Of a stretch of DNA of 35,047 nucleotides, positions 23,458 to 31,225 are shown piece after piece; position 1 is the first letter of the stretch, and each line of letters begins with the position of its first letter. The stretch is taken from the NCBI GenBank assembly GCA_945834405.1, contig CAMAHD010000012.1, positions 1-35,047 of the forward strand. Reading direction: 5' to 3'. The stretch comes from an uncultured Prevotella sp. (GTDB lineage: Bacteria > Bacteroidota > Bacteroidia > Bacteroidales > Bacteroidaceae). The translations under genes were made by a program, and so were the position numbers. Below the pieces are notes generated by a model. It saw only the letters and a list, made by a program, of their open reading frames with translations, ran no database searches and was not told the DNA's origin.

Positions 23458-24964
23458 GCTTCTTTTCTTTCTTGATTCGTTTCTTTTCTTCTGCTATCTG
23501 CAGACGTTTGTTCTCCATTTCTGTAAATTTCTGGTCCATATAGGGCATTGTATGGATGATACTCATGCCTCCATAGAACAGGAAGATATTGGGAAACTGC
23601 ATGAGGATTTGGTTGGCATAACCACCCAGATGCAGGGCAACAAAGCCAGAACAGATTGCCGCACCGATACCTCGCAGGGTGTTGTTCCGTATTCGGAAGA
23701 GTACAATAAAACAGGCGCTTCCGAAAATCATGAGTGTCGTGACGATGAAAAAGACCAGTCCGATAGGTCCTGTATGTACCCAGATGAAGACATATTCCGA
23801 ATCGGGTGGGATGGAACTCAGTCTTTGCAGTTTGTGATTGGCAGGAATTTTTGTGGCATCCATTCCCAGCCCTATGCCCCAGGGCGCATCTTTCATGTAT
23901 TTGCTGATGGCATCTTTGTTGATGTCGCGTACACTTGCCGAAGCATCATTCTTGTCGAAGGCTGTTCGCATACGTCTTATCATGCTGTTGCCTTCTCCTA
24001 TCGTAGTGAAAGCAAGCATGAATACCAAAGACCCGAAGATGATGGTCACGGGAATGGCTATCTTGATGGATTTGGACAAAAAGACGAAAACCATAAACCC
24101 GACAATCATGCAGAAGATGGCAGTACGTGTTCCCGAAGTGAACATCGCCCAGGTGCAGCCCACTGCTGCCAGGAGGAATAAGATACGGTCGTTCTTGAGC
24201 TTACCCGTGATGGCACATACGTAGAAGATGACGGCGGCGGCAGCCATGTGAATACCGAAGTTGGCAGCATCGCTGAATACGGAGAAATATCTGATGATAC
24301 CGTGGATGATATGTGTACGACCCGCCCGAATCAGGAAAACCTTTTCTGGTTGGGAAAAGCCGAAGGTGCGCTGTTTCCATACCCAGAAGATGGCGATGAA
24401 AGAGCAGATGGCCCATAACTTGATAAAACGCATGACATTTTCGGGCGTGGTCACATAGATGGCACACACAATGCAGGCGTACATCAGTTGGAATGCCATC
24501 AAACGGGCACCCGTATACCAAAACCCGATATTGACTCCCAGGTCGCAGGTGTCGTTCAGCACTTGCAGCGTACAGAATGAGCACCAAATGACGAGGGCAA
24601 ACGTCATGAGATTGCAGAAACGGGCTTCGAGAAACATCTTGGCATCAATGATGGCAATGCAAAGAAGTACGATTTCAAAGAGCTCGTTGGGAAGTGATGT
24701 CGGCATCGGAATATAGCCGTAGCGTTCCAAAAACATGAGGAAATAGTTCAGGACGAACAGCATCCAAAAGGTGGACATCTTCCATCTGAAGGCAATGTAA
24801 ACAACGATAACAGCAACAGGGATGGCACAGACCATCCCCATTCCAACGAGTCCCATACTCTTGAATTCGTACAGAGAGACGACGAAGAGTATCAGCAACA
24901 ATACCGACCTCAATCCCAACTGATGGGACGAAGGGTGTCTGAATTTGTTGGCACTAACTTGCAT
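23441..24964 (-). CDS. O-antigen ligase/polymerase-like membrane protein
   Basis: This 507-residue protein has about ten to twelve membrane helices and the large external loop (about 320-395, with DAPWGIGLGMD) expected in Wzy/WaaL-family proteins. It probably polymerises or transfers lipid-linked repeat units; ligase and polymerase cannot be separated by sequence. An unusual highly charged tail (about 475-507, rich in Lys, Arg and Glu) is predicted to be cytosolic. Its start overlaps the stop of the Wzz-like gene by 11 nt and its stop overlaps the GT2 gene by 17 nt. Confidence 0.85.
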   Translation of the reverse strand: MQVSANKFRHPSSHQLGLRSVLLLILFVVSLYEFKSMGLVGMGMVCAIPVAVIVVYIAFRWKMSTFWMLFVLNYFLMFLERYGYIPMPTSLPNELFEIVLLCIAIIDAKMFLEARFCNLMTFALVIWCSFCTLQVLNDTCDLGVNIGFWYTGARLMAFQLMYACIVCAIYVTTPENVMRFIKLWAICSFIAIFWVWKQRTFGFSQPEKVFLIRAGRTHIIHGIIRYFSVFSDAANFGIHMAAAAVIFYVCAITGKLKNDRILFLLAAVGCTWAMFTSGTRTAIFCMIVGFMVFVFLSKSIKIAIPVTIIFGSLVFMLAFTTIGEGNSMIRRMRTAFDKNDASASVRDINKDAISKYMKDAPWGIGLGMDATKIPANHKLQRLSSIPPDSEYVFIWVHTGPIGLVFFIVTTLMIFGSACFIVLFRIRNNTLRGIGAAICSGFVALHLGGYANQILMQFPNIFLFYGGMSIIHTMPYMDQKFTEMENKRLQIAEEKKRIKKEKKRASRV

Positions 24965-27131
24965 GGCTGTTTTCTGTTGCGGTCAGACCAAGTTGCGACA
25001 GACGGTATACGAAGTTATTGAATTTGGTGTAAGGAGGTAACTGTCCTACAAACTCCTCAACAGCATAGCGCTGAGCTTCCGTGAGGTACATATAGAGCGA
25101 CTCCTTGTTTTCCAGTTGTGACAGCAGTTCGTTCAAAGCCTTCTGGTCTACATCCTTCCAGGTGCGGTTGGCACGAGTCACCATCAAGTTGATTGTACCC
25201 ATGTTCAGCAAGGAAGAAGAAATGGAGTTGTCATTCAGATTGGGATATTCTATGATGACGATTTCTTCGGGCAGGATGTCTGGGTAGAGGTCCTTGATGT
25301 CTTTGGCGAGTATATACTTGCTGTCTTCAGCCAGGAAATCTTCGTCGTATGTCAGTCGTCTCACCTGCAATCCGATGGAAATCCAGAAGTTCTCCAACTC
25401 CTGAGCCAGATAACTCTTTCCGTTGGCAGAGTCGGTAGACAGCAGGTTCAGCACATTCTGCTGGCCGGTCTTGAAGTGGGGCAGCAGAGTCTTGCTCAGC
25501 TGGTGGAGTGACATGTCTGCAATGGTCTTGTTATAACGACGATAGCGCAAGGCACTGTCTTTGGGATAGCATCCCATGACAGGTATCTGCGTGATGCGTT
25601 CAGCTCGCATACGGTCGCGGAGCGTTCTGTCGAGCATCTCTACTACCATGAAATAGAGGATGGTCAAGAAGAACGTAACCATCAGAGAGCCTAACAGCGT
25701 CATCATACGGTTTGTAGGCTGAGCATTGAGCGGGAACATAGGTGGATTGAGCACTCTTAAGGTTGCTGTTGTCATCTGCAGGTTTCTCTGGCGCAGACGA
25801 GCCGAGTTCAGCGCTCTCAGCATCTCCATATAGTTGTTCTCAATGAAACCGATGTGTCTGTTCTTTTGTGCAATCTGTGCACCAATGGGCGAGAAAGTCA
25901 GAATCTGCTTGTCAATCTTCTGCCTCATGACGTCTTTAGCCTCCATCTGTGCTTTGGCTTTCACCATCAGCAACATCTGGTCAAGCCACTTGTCCAGCAT
26001 GGGTGCTGCCTGTATGCCCGTTTCGGTATTATAGGAGTTAGAGTATACGTCTTTGGTCAGTGTACGTACCTTTTGTGTAACATCCTGCAATTCCTTTTTA
26101 GCCCTTGCCAGTTCTTGCTGAGATTCTATGCTGTTGTTTCCGCCTTCGCTGCTCATCAGTTGCAGGTTGGAGATACGAGACTGAATACGTGAGATGTCTC
26201 TGACGTAGGTTGTGAACTCATTGTTGGTGCGTATGGCTTTCGTTCGGCTGCTTAGTTGGCTTTCCAGATAGTCCATCAGAGCCTTCGTGGTATAATAGTC
26301 CAGCAATTGTTGGTTTTCGAAAGTCTGCTGCGTAGCATCCATCGAAGCCAGTTGAGATGTCTGTTCATCGTAGTTGATAATCCTGTGTTCGATATTGAAC
26401 TCAATCAACTCCCTCTCAGACGTACCGAGAATCTTGCTCAGACGTCCCACTTCTCTTTCGAAAAACTTGATGACATTGTTGGTTTCTCCAAAACGGAGCT
26501 GCTGATACTGTCGGGCGAAGACATCGTTCAGAATGTCCAGTGTATTGTATGCGATACCAGCGTCGTTGGCAGAATAGCCGATGTCGATAATGTCGCTATT
26601 GCTCAATTGCATGACTTTCAGTCTGGAAGTAATGCTTTTAATGCTGAAGTAAGGGTGATAGTTGAGCAATCCGAAAATATAGTTGCCCATGGTTGGTTTT
26701 TCGTAGGCTTTCAGATTGGCATAAGTAATCTGTTCACTTTTTTTGTCAATAAGAGCTTTGACATCTGCAGGAACAGACTGGTTGAGCTGACGAAAATGTT
26801 CTGCAGATATATAATTGTTGTCTTTATTCGGATTGCCGTACATCATACATCTGGCAAACAGTCTCAAAGACACTTCCCTGATGGTGTTGTCGGTAGAGAT
26901 AATGATCATCAGGTTCTTGATGTTGGTCTGTGCATTGCCGCCGGCTGTTCCGGAACCGCCTTCTACGTTATATCCCGTAATCATACCCGTGTAGATGGTC
27001 GTATTGGTATCGTATTTGTGCTCCATGTTTCGAGTCATGAACCATGCAATGACCAATGCGATGAGTGGCAGTATGACGAGATACCACCTGATGCGATAAA
27101 GAAATCTGACTAAATATCTGAATATGTCCAT
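24954..27131 (-). CDS. Wzz/GumC-like polysaccharide co-polymerase with degenerate kinase domain
   Basis: This 725-residue inner-membrane protein has a helix at about 14-34, a large periplasmic region with long coiled coils (about 210-460), a Pro-rich segment LNPPMFPLNAQP before a second helix (about 476-498), and a cytosolic ATPase-like domain (about 555-665). That layout matches polysaccharide co-polymerases fused to BY-kinases. The domain keeps only a loose Walker A (STDSANGKSY, 565-574), and the Walker A' position reads IVIIEYP with no Asp. There is no C-terminal Tyr cluster, so kinase activity is doubtful. It probably controls chain length or export of the polymer. Confidence 0.85.
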   Translation of the reverse strand: MDIFRYLVRFLYRIRWYLVILPLIALVIAWFMTRNMEHKYDTNTTIYTGMITGYNVEGGSGTAGGNAQTNIKNLMIIISTDNTIREVSLRLFARCMMYGNPNKDNNYISAEHFRQLNQSVPADVKALIDKKSEQITYANLKAYEKPTMGNYIFGLLNYHPYFSIKSITSRLKVMQLSNSDIIDIGYSANDAGIAYNTLDILNDVFARQYQQLRFGETNNVIKFFEREVGRLSKILGTSERELIEFNIEHRIINYDEQTSQLASMDATQQTFENQQLLDYYTTKALMDYLESQLSSRTKAIRTNNEFTTYVRDISRIQSRISNLQLMSSEGGNNSIESQQELARAKKELQDVTQKVRTLTKDVYSNSYNTETGIQAAPMLDKWLDQMLLMVKAKAQMEAKDVMRQKIDKQILTFSPIGAQIAQKNRHIGFIENNYMEMLRALNSARLRQRNLQMTTATLRVLNPPMFPLNAQPTNRMMTLLGSLMVTFFLTILYFMVVEMLDRTLRDRMRAERITQIPVMGCYPKDSALRYRRYNKTIADMSLHQLSKTLLPHFKTGQQNVLNLLSTDSANGKSYLAQELENFWISIGLQVRRLTYDEDFLAEDSKYILAKDIKDLYPDILPEEIVIIEYPNLNDNSISSSLLNMGTINLMVTRANRTWKDVDQKALNELLSQLENKESLYMYLTEAQRYAVEEFVGQLPPYTKFNNFVYRLSQLGLTATENSHAS

Positions 27132-27143
27132 ATCGTCAAGTAT

Positions 27144-28067
27144 TTATTGTTTCTTTTTCTTGTCTTTTTTTTCTAATTCCTTGAGTTGTTTTGCTTCTTC
27201 GACAGCAGCCTTTTTGATACGCTTTTCAACGGCTTTGTTTTCCTTGGCAATCTGTTTCTCGCTCTTTTCCGGCGTACTGTCCATGGTGATGTCAGTCGTC
27301 GAATTGGTGATGATAGGTGTATGTGTCAGAAGCTCCAGGGTGATAATGTCGGTGGTTATCTGTGTCTGCAAGCCCTGATAGGTAGAGACAGCTGACTGTT
27401 CTCGGTCCTTGGTCAGGGCGAAGTCTTCGATGGAAAGACTTCCGTTGTGGAATTCCTCCTGAGTCAGTGAGCCTGCTCCTTGATAGATGGCGGCATTTTC
27501 GCTTGCCGTCTTCAATGCCACTAAGTTGTTGGTGATTTTGATATAGAGGGTTGCAATCTTCAGTTTCAGGTCATCGTAAGCCTGTTCCTTGAGTAGCTGA
27601 GCCCTTTCTGATTCCAGTTTTTTTCTTTTGACAGACGACTTCAGGTCGATGAAGTCTTCCAGTGGAACACTCACGCTTACGCCCACATTCCAGTAGCTTT
27701 GGGTGCTGCCTTGAAACTGGTAGATGGTCTGGTTGTACGAAGACGAATTGTTACCCCACATATCCGTCTTGCCATAACTATACGAACCATGTCCTTGGAT
27801 ATATGAAAAAACGTGTCTCCTTTGTTTGGCTACTTCAGCTTCTGCCAGTTCCTGTTCCTTAGCCAGACCTTGTATGGTAGGGTTGGATTTGGCATTCTCG
27901 AAAAGAACGGAAAGAGGAGGAAGATGGAAAGAAGTGAAATTGATGTTGCTGCCCATGCTGGAGTCGAAAAAGCCAGCATGTATGCCGCTTTCATCCATTT
28001 GGGCATAAGCCGTATGATATGAGAGCGATGCAAGCAGCAGTGCCAATAGTATTCTCTTGCTTTTCAT
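27144..28067 (-). CDS. TolC-like outer-membrane protein, short form
   Basis: This 307-residue protein has a signal peptide (residues 1-23, ending in AYAQ) and long amphipathic helices typical of TolC-family channels (for example PTIQGLAKEQELAEAEVAKQ). The length is well under the roughly 450 residues of a full two-repeat TolC. The last 50 residues are extremely Lys/Glu-rich and form a charged coil (KKDKKKKQ at the end). In this operon it occupies the place where a Wza-type exporter would be expected. Its gene ends 12 nt before the Wzz-like start. Confidence 0.75.
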   Translation of the reverse strand: MKSKRILLALLLASLSYHTAYAQMDESGIHAGFFDSSMGSNINFTSFHLPPLSVLFENAKSNPTIQGLAKEQELAEAEVAKQRRHVFSYIQGHGSYSYGKTDMWGNNSSSYNQTIYQFQGSTQSYWNVGVSVSVPLEDFIDLKSSVKRKKLESERAQLLKEQAYDDLKLKIATLYIKITNNLVALKTASENAAIYQGAGSLTQEEFHNGSLSIEDFALTKDREQSAVSTYQGLQTQITTDIITLELLTHTPIITNSTTDITMDSTPEKSEKQIAKENKAVEKRIKKAAVEEAKQLKELEKKDKKKKQ

Positions 28068-28158
28068 AATCGTGTGTGATAGTAAAGACTTTTGGTTAGG
28101 GTGTTAAACCATTTTCTTGCGTTGTTTGCCTTGTCTCTCAGAGGGGTAGACCATCCAG

Positions 28159-29340
28159 CTAAACGTTACCTTTCTGAACGAATGCTGTCAATGTACGTAA
28201 GATGATTTTCATATCCAGGGCGAAATTGTAGTTCTGCCCGTATTGGATATCCAGTTGTTTGCGCTCGTCAGCCGACATCATGCCGTTGGAACCTCTTTCC
28301 TCGACCTGCCAGAGACCCGTGAGCCCTGCGGGTGCCATAAAGCGGTCAATACAGTCGTCGCCAGTCAGTTTTTCCGCTTCGTAGAGTGGGAGAGGGCGAT
28401 TGCCTACGACAGACATATCTCCCCTGAGGATGTTGAACAGCTGAGGCAGTTCGTCAATGCTGTATTTGCGGATGAACCTGCCCACCTTAGTAATACGTGG
28501 GTCGTTCTCTATCTTCACAAAGGCATTGTTGATGTCTTCATTCTTCTGCTTGGAGAATTCACTTTCTGCCATCACATAATCATCGCCCACGAGCATCACT
28601 TCGTCGTCGCTGATCATCATGTTGATGTCGTCGCTGACAGGCGTGTCATCACCTATTAATATGCCTCCGTCGTTTTTCACGCTGCTGTTCATGGCATATT
28701 GGTTCTGCGTCTTGCTCAGTTCCTTGAGGTTCTTGTCGGCATTGGTATACATGCTGCGGAACTTCAGGAAGTCAAATACCTGATAGTTGGTGCCTACTCT
28801 TTTGGAGCGGAACAGAACAGGCCCCTTGCTCTCCATCTTGATGGCAATGGCAGTCAGCACAAAGATGGGCGAGAGGACGACAATGCCGATAAGAGAGCAG
28901 ACGATGTCAAAGACTCGTTTCCAAATGGGAATCTTAAATTGCAGGATTTTGTGCTTAGGCGCTTCTTTGTCAAAAAGAATGCCTTCACGGTCACTGATAA
29001 ACTGAATTTTTTTGGTCAGTTCAGAGATGGTTGCCGTATCCAGAATCGTATCATTGATACCGCAGTTCTGGTACGCCTTTCTGTCTTCGGGTGTCAAATG
29101 CCCTGTAAGCAAGATGATATACAGGCTGGGAAACCTCTTTCTCAGATAGGATATTGATACGATATCCTCATTCTTATTGCCTTTTTCAAGGAATAGAATA
29201 TAATGGTCAGCTGAGGCTCTTTGCTCACAGATTACAGCTGCATCTTTGTAGTTTCTTGCCAAGCGGACGAGATGTCCGGGAATGTATTTCAAACGTTCCT
29301 GGTTTGCAGGATTGTTACCTAAGTATATGACACCTATCAT
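28159..29340 (-). CDS. Polyprenyl-phosphate sugar-1-phosphate transferase with receiver-like N-terminus
   Basis: This 393-residue protein starts repeat-unit assembly by moving a sugar-1-phosphate onto undecaprenyl phosphate. Residues 1-115 have a receiver-like pattern (YIILLTGHLTPEDRKAYQ) but carry Glu52 at the phosphoacceptor position and lack the N-terminal acidic pair. A membrane segment (about 140-167) precedes the bacterial sugar transferase core: LFRSKRVG, FDFLKFRSM, KVGRFIRKYSIDELPQ, GDMSVVGNRP and PAGLTGLWQV. An insert at about 205-272 splits the core and contains four Asp-Asp pairs in GDD or SDD context. It is the second gene of the operon, 37 nt after the lone receiver gene. Confidence 0.9.
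   Translation of the reverse strand: MIGVIYLGNNPANQERLKYIPGHLVRLARNYKDAAVICEQRASADHYILFLEKGNKNEDIVSISYLRKRFPSLYIILLTGHLTPEDRKAYQNCGINDTILDTATISELTKKIQFISDREGILFDKEAPKHKILQFKIPIWKRVFDIVCSLIGIVVLSPIFVLTAIAIKMESKGPVLFRSKRVGTNYQVFDFLKFRSMYTNADKNLKELSKTQNQYAMNSSVKNDGGILIGDDTPVSDDINMMISDDEVMLVGDDYVMAESEFSKQKNEDINNAFVKIENDPRITKVGRFIRKYSIDELPQLFNILRGDMSVVGNRPLPLYEAEKLTGDDCIDRFMAPAGLTGLWQVEERGSNGMMSADERKQLDIQYGQNYNFALDMKIILRTLTAFVQKGNV
28567..28671 (-). repeat. Degenerate in-frame acidic repeat inside the sugar transferase
   Basis: Four 6-8-residue units with a central Asp-Asp (DD at residues 231, 237, 245 and 253: GDDTPV, SDDINM, SDDEVM, GDDYVM) lie in the insert. The DNA shows matching GTCGTCGCTGA-type copies on the plus strand, so it probably grew by local duplication. 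Confidence 0.65.
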
Positions 29341-29377
29341 TGTAGACGTAGTTTATTGTATAAAAATAGCCCCCACC

Positions 29378-29743
29378 TTAAGGAAGAATCTTCTTCACTC
29401 TGATTTTCAACTCCATGGGGTTGAAGGGCTTGACAATATAGTCAACGGCTCCGATTTCCAACAGTCTGATGCGTTCGCTGGTGCTGTCCTCGCTGCTCAG
29501 CATGATGACGGGAATGTCATGGAACAATTCGTTCTGCTTGATCCATTCCAGGAAGTCGTCACCTCTCATTCCCGGCATGCGGATGTCAGAAATAATCAAG
29601 TCGGGTGTGTTGCCGGATTGCAGCCATTTGACACCCTGCAGACCATCGGGCAGCCATTGTACTTCATAGTCGCTCATCAGATAAATGGACAATACTTTGG
29701 CAATGGTTTCTTTGTCATCAAGTATAAGAATTTTCTTTTTCAT
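29378..29743 (-). CDS. Stand-alone receiver (CheY-like) protein
   Basis: This 121-residue protein is a complete single receiver domain: Asp9-Asp10 acidic pair, phosphoacceptor Asp53 in ISDIRMPGM, Ser83/Ser84 in IMLSSED and Lys105 in VKPFNP. There is no output domain, so it acts by protein-protein contact. It is the first gene of the exopolysaccharide operon and directly precedes a sugar transferase with its own receiver-like domain, suggesting it controls polymer assembly. The cognate kinase is not in the operon. Confidence 0.9.
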   Translation of the reverse strand: MKKKILILDDKETIAKVLSIYLMSDYEVQWLPDGLQGVKWLQSGNTPDLIISDIRMPGMRGDDFLEWIKQNELFHDIPVIMLSSEDSTSERIRLLEIGAVDYIVKPFNPMELKIRVKKILP

Positions 29744-29817
29744 TTTTTCACCGGTTAAAATTGATTCGTTTATTGTTGGATGTGTTAAATAGTTATTATT
29801 TTACACACTTTGAGGTG

Positions 29818-29825
29818 CAAAGATA
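29818..29825 (-). promoter_or_regulatory. Bacteroidota -7 box for the exopolysaccharide operon
   Basis: The minus strand reads TATCTTTG, matching TAnnTTTG, 74 nt upstream of the receiver gene start. No clear -33 TTTG is seen. It appears to be the only good promoter for the 9.7-kb operon. Confidence 0.6.
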
Positions 29826-29880
29826 CGTTTTTATTTTTAATTACGCCCAATTTTTACGAAAAAAATATCAAATGAGACGA

Positions 29881-29900
29881 ATAAAAACCCTATAAATAGG
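29881..29900 (-). terminator. Weak intrinsic terminator overlapping the yggS stop
   Basis: On the minus strand CCTAT pairs with ATAGG (29889-29900) over a 2-nt centre and is followed by GTTTTTAT. The stop codon of yggS (29890-29892) is part of the stem. The stem is only 5 bp. Confidence 0.5.
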
Positions 29901-30567
29901 CTCTTTCACCGAAAATACGTGTGCCAACACGTACCATATTGCTTCCGTGGGCAGTGGCAATCAGGTAATCATGGCTCATGCCCCAGGAGCGTTTGCAGAA
30001 ATAGTCGCAGTCGGCAAAATACGTTTGCCTGAACTCCTTGAACAGGTCGTAAGCCAGAGCAAACTCCTCTTCTATCTGTTGCTGCTCGTCTGTGTTGGAA
30101 GCCATCATCATCAGTCCGCAGATGCGGATGCCTTTCATGTTGCGCCACTCGCCCTCGTCGAGAAACTGTCGGCATTGTTCGGGGGAAAAGCCGAATTTGG
30201 TTTCCTCCTGAGCCAGATGCAGTTCGAGCAGCACGTCTATGACTCGCTCGTTTTTCAGAGCCTGCTTGTTGATTTCCTTCAGAAGCTTCACGGAATCGGC
30301 AGCCTCTATCATGCTGATGTAGGGAGCGATATATTTTACCTTGTTGGTCTGCAGGTGCCCTATGAAATGCCATTCGATGTCCCGGGGCAGTATCTCGTGT
30401 TTTTTCGACAATTCCTGCTCATGGCTTTCACCAAACACGCGCTGTCCTGCCTCGTATGCTTCTTGTATGCAGTCGGCAGGATGGTATTTGCTGATGGCAA
30501 CAAGCTGCACTCCGTCGGGCAGTTGTGCCAGAACGGAGTGGAGGTTTTGTTGGATAGCTGTTTGCAT
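29890..30567 (-). CDS. yggS: YggS-family pyridoxal-phosphate homeostasis protein
   Basis: This 225-residue PLP-binding protein regulates vitamin B6 and amino-acid pools; no enzyme activity is known for the family. The PLP Lys lies in LVAISKYHP. Other family motifs are FGESHEQEL, IEWHFIGHLQTNKVKYI, KFGFSPEQC, GLMMMAS and the C-terminal WGMSHDYLIATAHGSNMVRVGTRIFG region. It starts 5 nt after a DUF4494 gene and is co-transcribed with it from the -7 box at 31096-31103. A weak terminator overlaps its stop. Confidence 0.95.
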   Translation of the reverse strand: MQTAIQQNLHSVLAQLPDGVQLVAISKYHPADCIQEAYEAGQRVFGESHEQELSKKHEILPRDIEWHFIGHLQTNKVKYIAPYISMIEAADSVKLLKEINKQALKNERVIDVLLELHLAQEETKFGFSPEQCRQFLDEGEWRNMKGIRICGLMMMASNTDEQQQIEEEFALAYDLFKEFRQTYFADCDYFCKRSWGMSHDYLIATAHGSNMVRVGTRIFGERAYL

Positions 30568-30572
30568 GGCGT

Positions 30573-31055
30573 TTACTGTTCATATTCCGGCTTGTCGTCC
30601 GGCTCGTTCTTTTTCTTGTATTCGAAGACGTCCATGAGTGACGTCTCTGCAACAGAGGATATGACGTAGTCAATCATGGTCTGTCCCATGACGGCATCGA
30701 TGTTCTTGACCGCTCCGTTCAGAGTGCCGGCATTGACAAGGTATACGATGGAAGATTTTTTCTCCTTGTCAGTCTTCTCGTCAATGGTGATGAACTGCAG
30801 TTTGCACCTGTACCATCTGTCGGCCGTATCTTCGTCGCTGAAGAGAATCTCCTTGTAGACGGCTTTCTTGATGTCTGACACCTCAAATTCGCCGCTGATG
30901 TAGGACGACATTTCCTCCATGATGCGTTTTTCTGCCTCGGTAAAGCTCAGTGCATCCACGGTATATGCCTCGGTAACTTTTTTCATTGATCCGTCTTCCA
31001 TTGTTTTCTCGTAACGGATTTTACATTCAAACCATTGTGCTGTTCTACTTCTCAT
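30573..31055 (-). CDS. DUF4494-type protein
   Basis: This 160-residue protein resembles the Bacteroidota DUF4494 family: WFECKIRYEKTMEDG near the N-terminus, then TEAYTVDALSFTEAE, and a second similar half beginning WYRCKLQFITIDE. The two halves share an alternating strand pattern, suggesting an internal duplication. There is no signal peptide or membrane helix, so it is probably cytosolic. The start at 31055 (MRSRTAQW) was chosen over 31121, because the longer form runs through the -7 box. It is the first gene of the pair with yggS. The function is unknown. Confidence 0.8.
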   Translation of the reverse strand: MRSRTAQWFECKIRYEKTMEDGSMKKVTEAYTVDALSFTEAEKRIMEEMSSYISGEFEVSDIKKAVYKEILFSDEDTADRWYRCKLQFITIDEKTDKEKKSSIVYLVNAGTLNGAVKNIDAVMGQTMIDYVISSVAETSLMDVFEYKKKNEPDDKPEYEQ

Positions 31056-31095
31056 ATCTATGTTGATTTTATTGATTTTGTTCTGAAATGATTTG

Positions 31096-31103
31096 CAAAG
31101 GTA
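31096..31103 (-). promoter_or_regulatory. Bacteroidota -7 box for DUF4494-yggS
   Basis: The minus strand reads TACCTTTG, matching TAnnTTTG, 40 nt upstream of the start at 31055. Confidence 0.6.
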
Positions 31104-31174
31104 CATATTTTTTCGGAACATGACCCACTTTTTTCAGTCGAATCGGAAAAAATGTAAAAAAAGTAGGGCTATAC

Positions 31175-31205
31175 TTTGACATTCAAGGAAAAATTACTAC
31201 TTTTG
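31175..31205 (+). promoter_or_regulatory. Full Bacteroidota promoter for bamD
   Basis: TTTG (31175-31178) and TACTTTTG (31198-31205) are separated by exactly 19 nt, the textbook -33/-7 arrangement. The expected start site a few bases later lies almost at the first in-frame ATG (31214). Confidence 0.8.
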
Positions 31206-31225
31206 CAACTCAAATGAATCAGAGA

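Noticed and set aside
23420..24181. Plus-strand frame of 253 codons over the ligase/polymerase-like gene
   Set aside because: It is rich in His and Cys with no domain, and lies opposite a clear polytopic membrane protein.
26256..27113. Plus-strand frame of 285 codons inside the Wzz-like gene
   Set aside because: The minus-strand gene has clear domains and operon context; the antisense translation has no motif or signal.
29947..30669. Plus-strand frame of 240 codons over yggS and DUF4494
   Set aside because: It crosses two well-supported genes on the other strand and has no family features.
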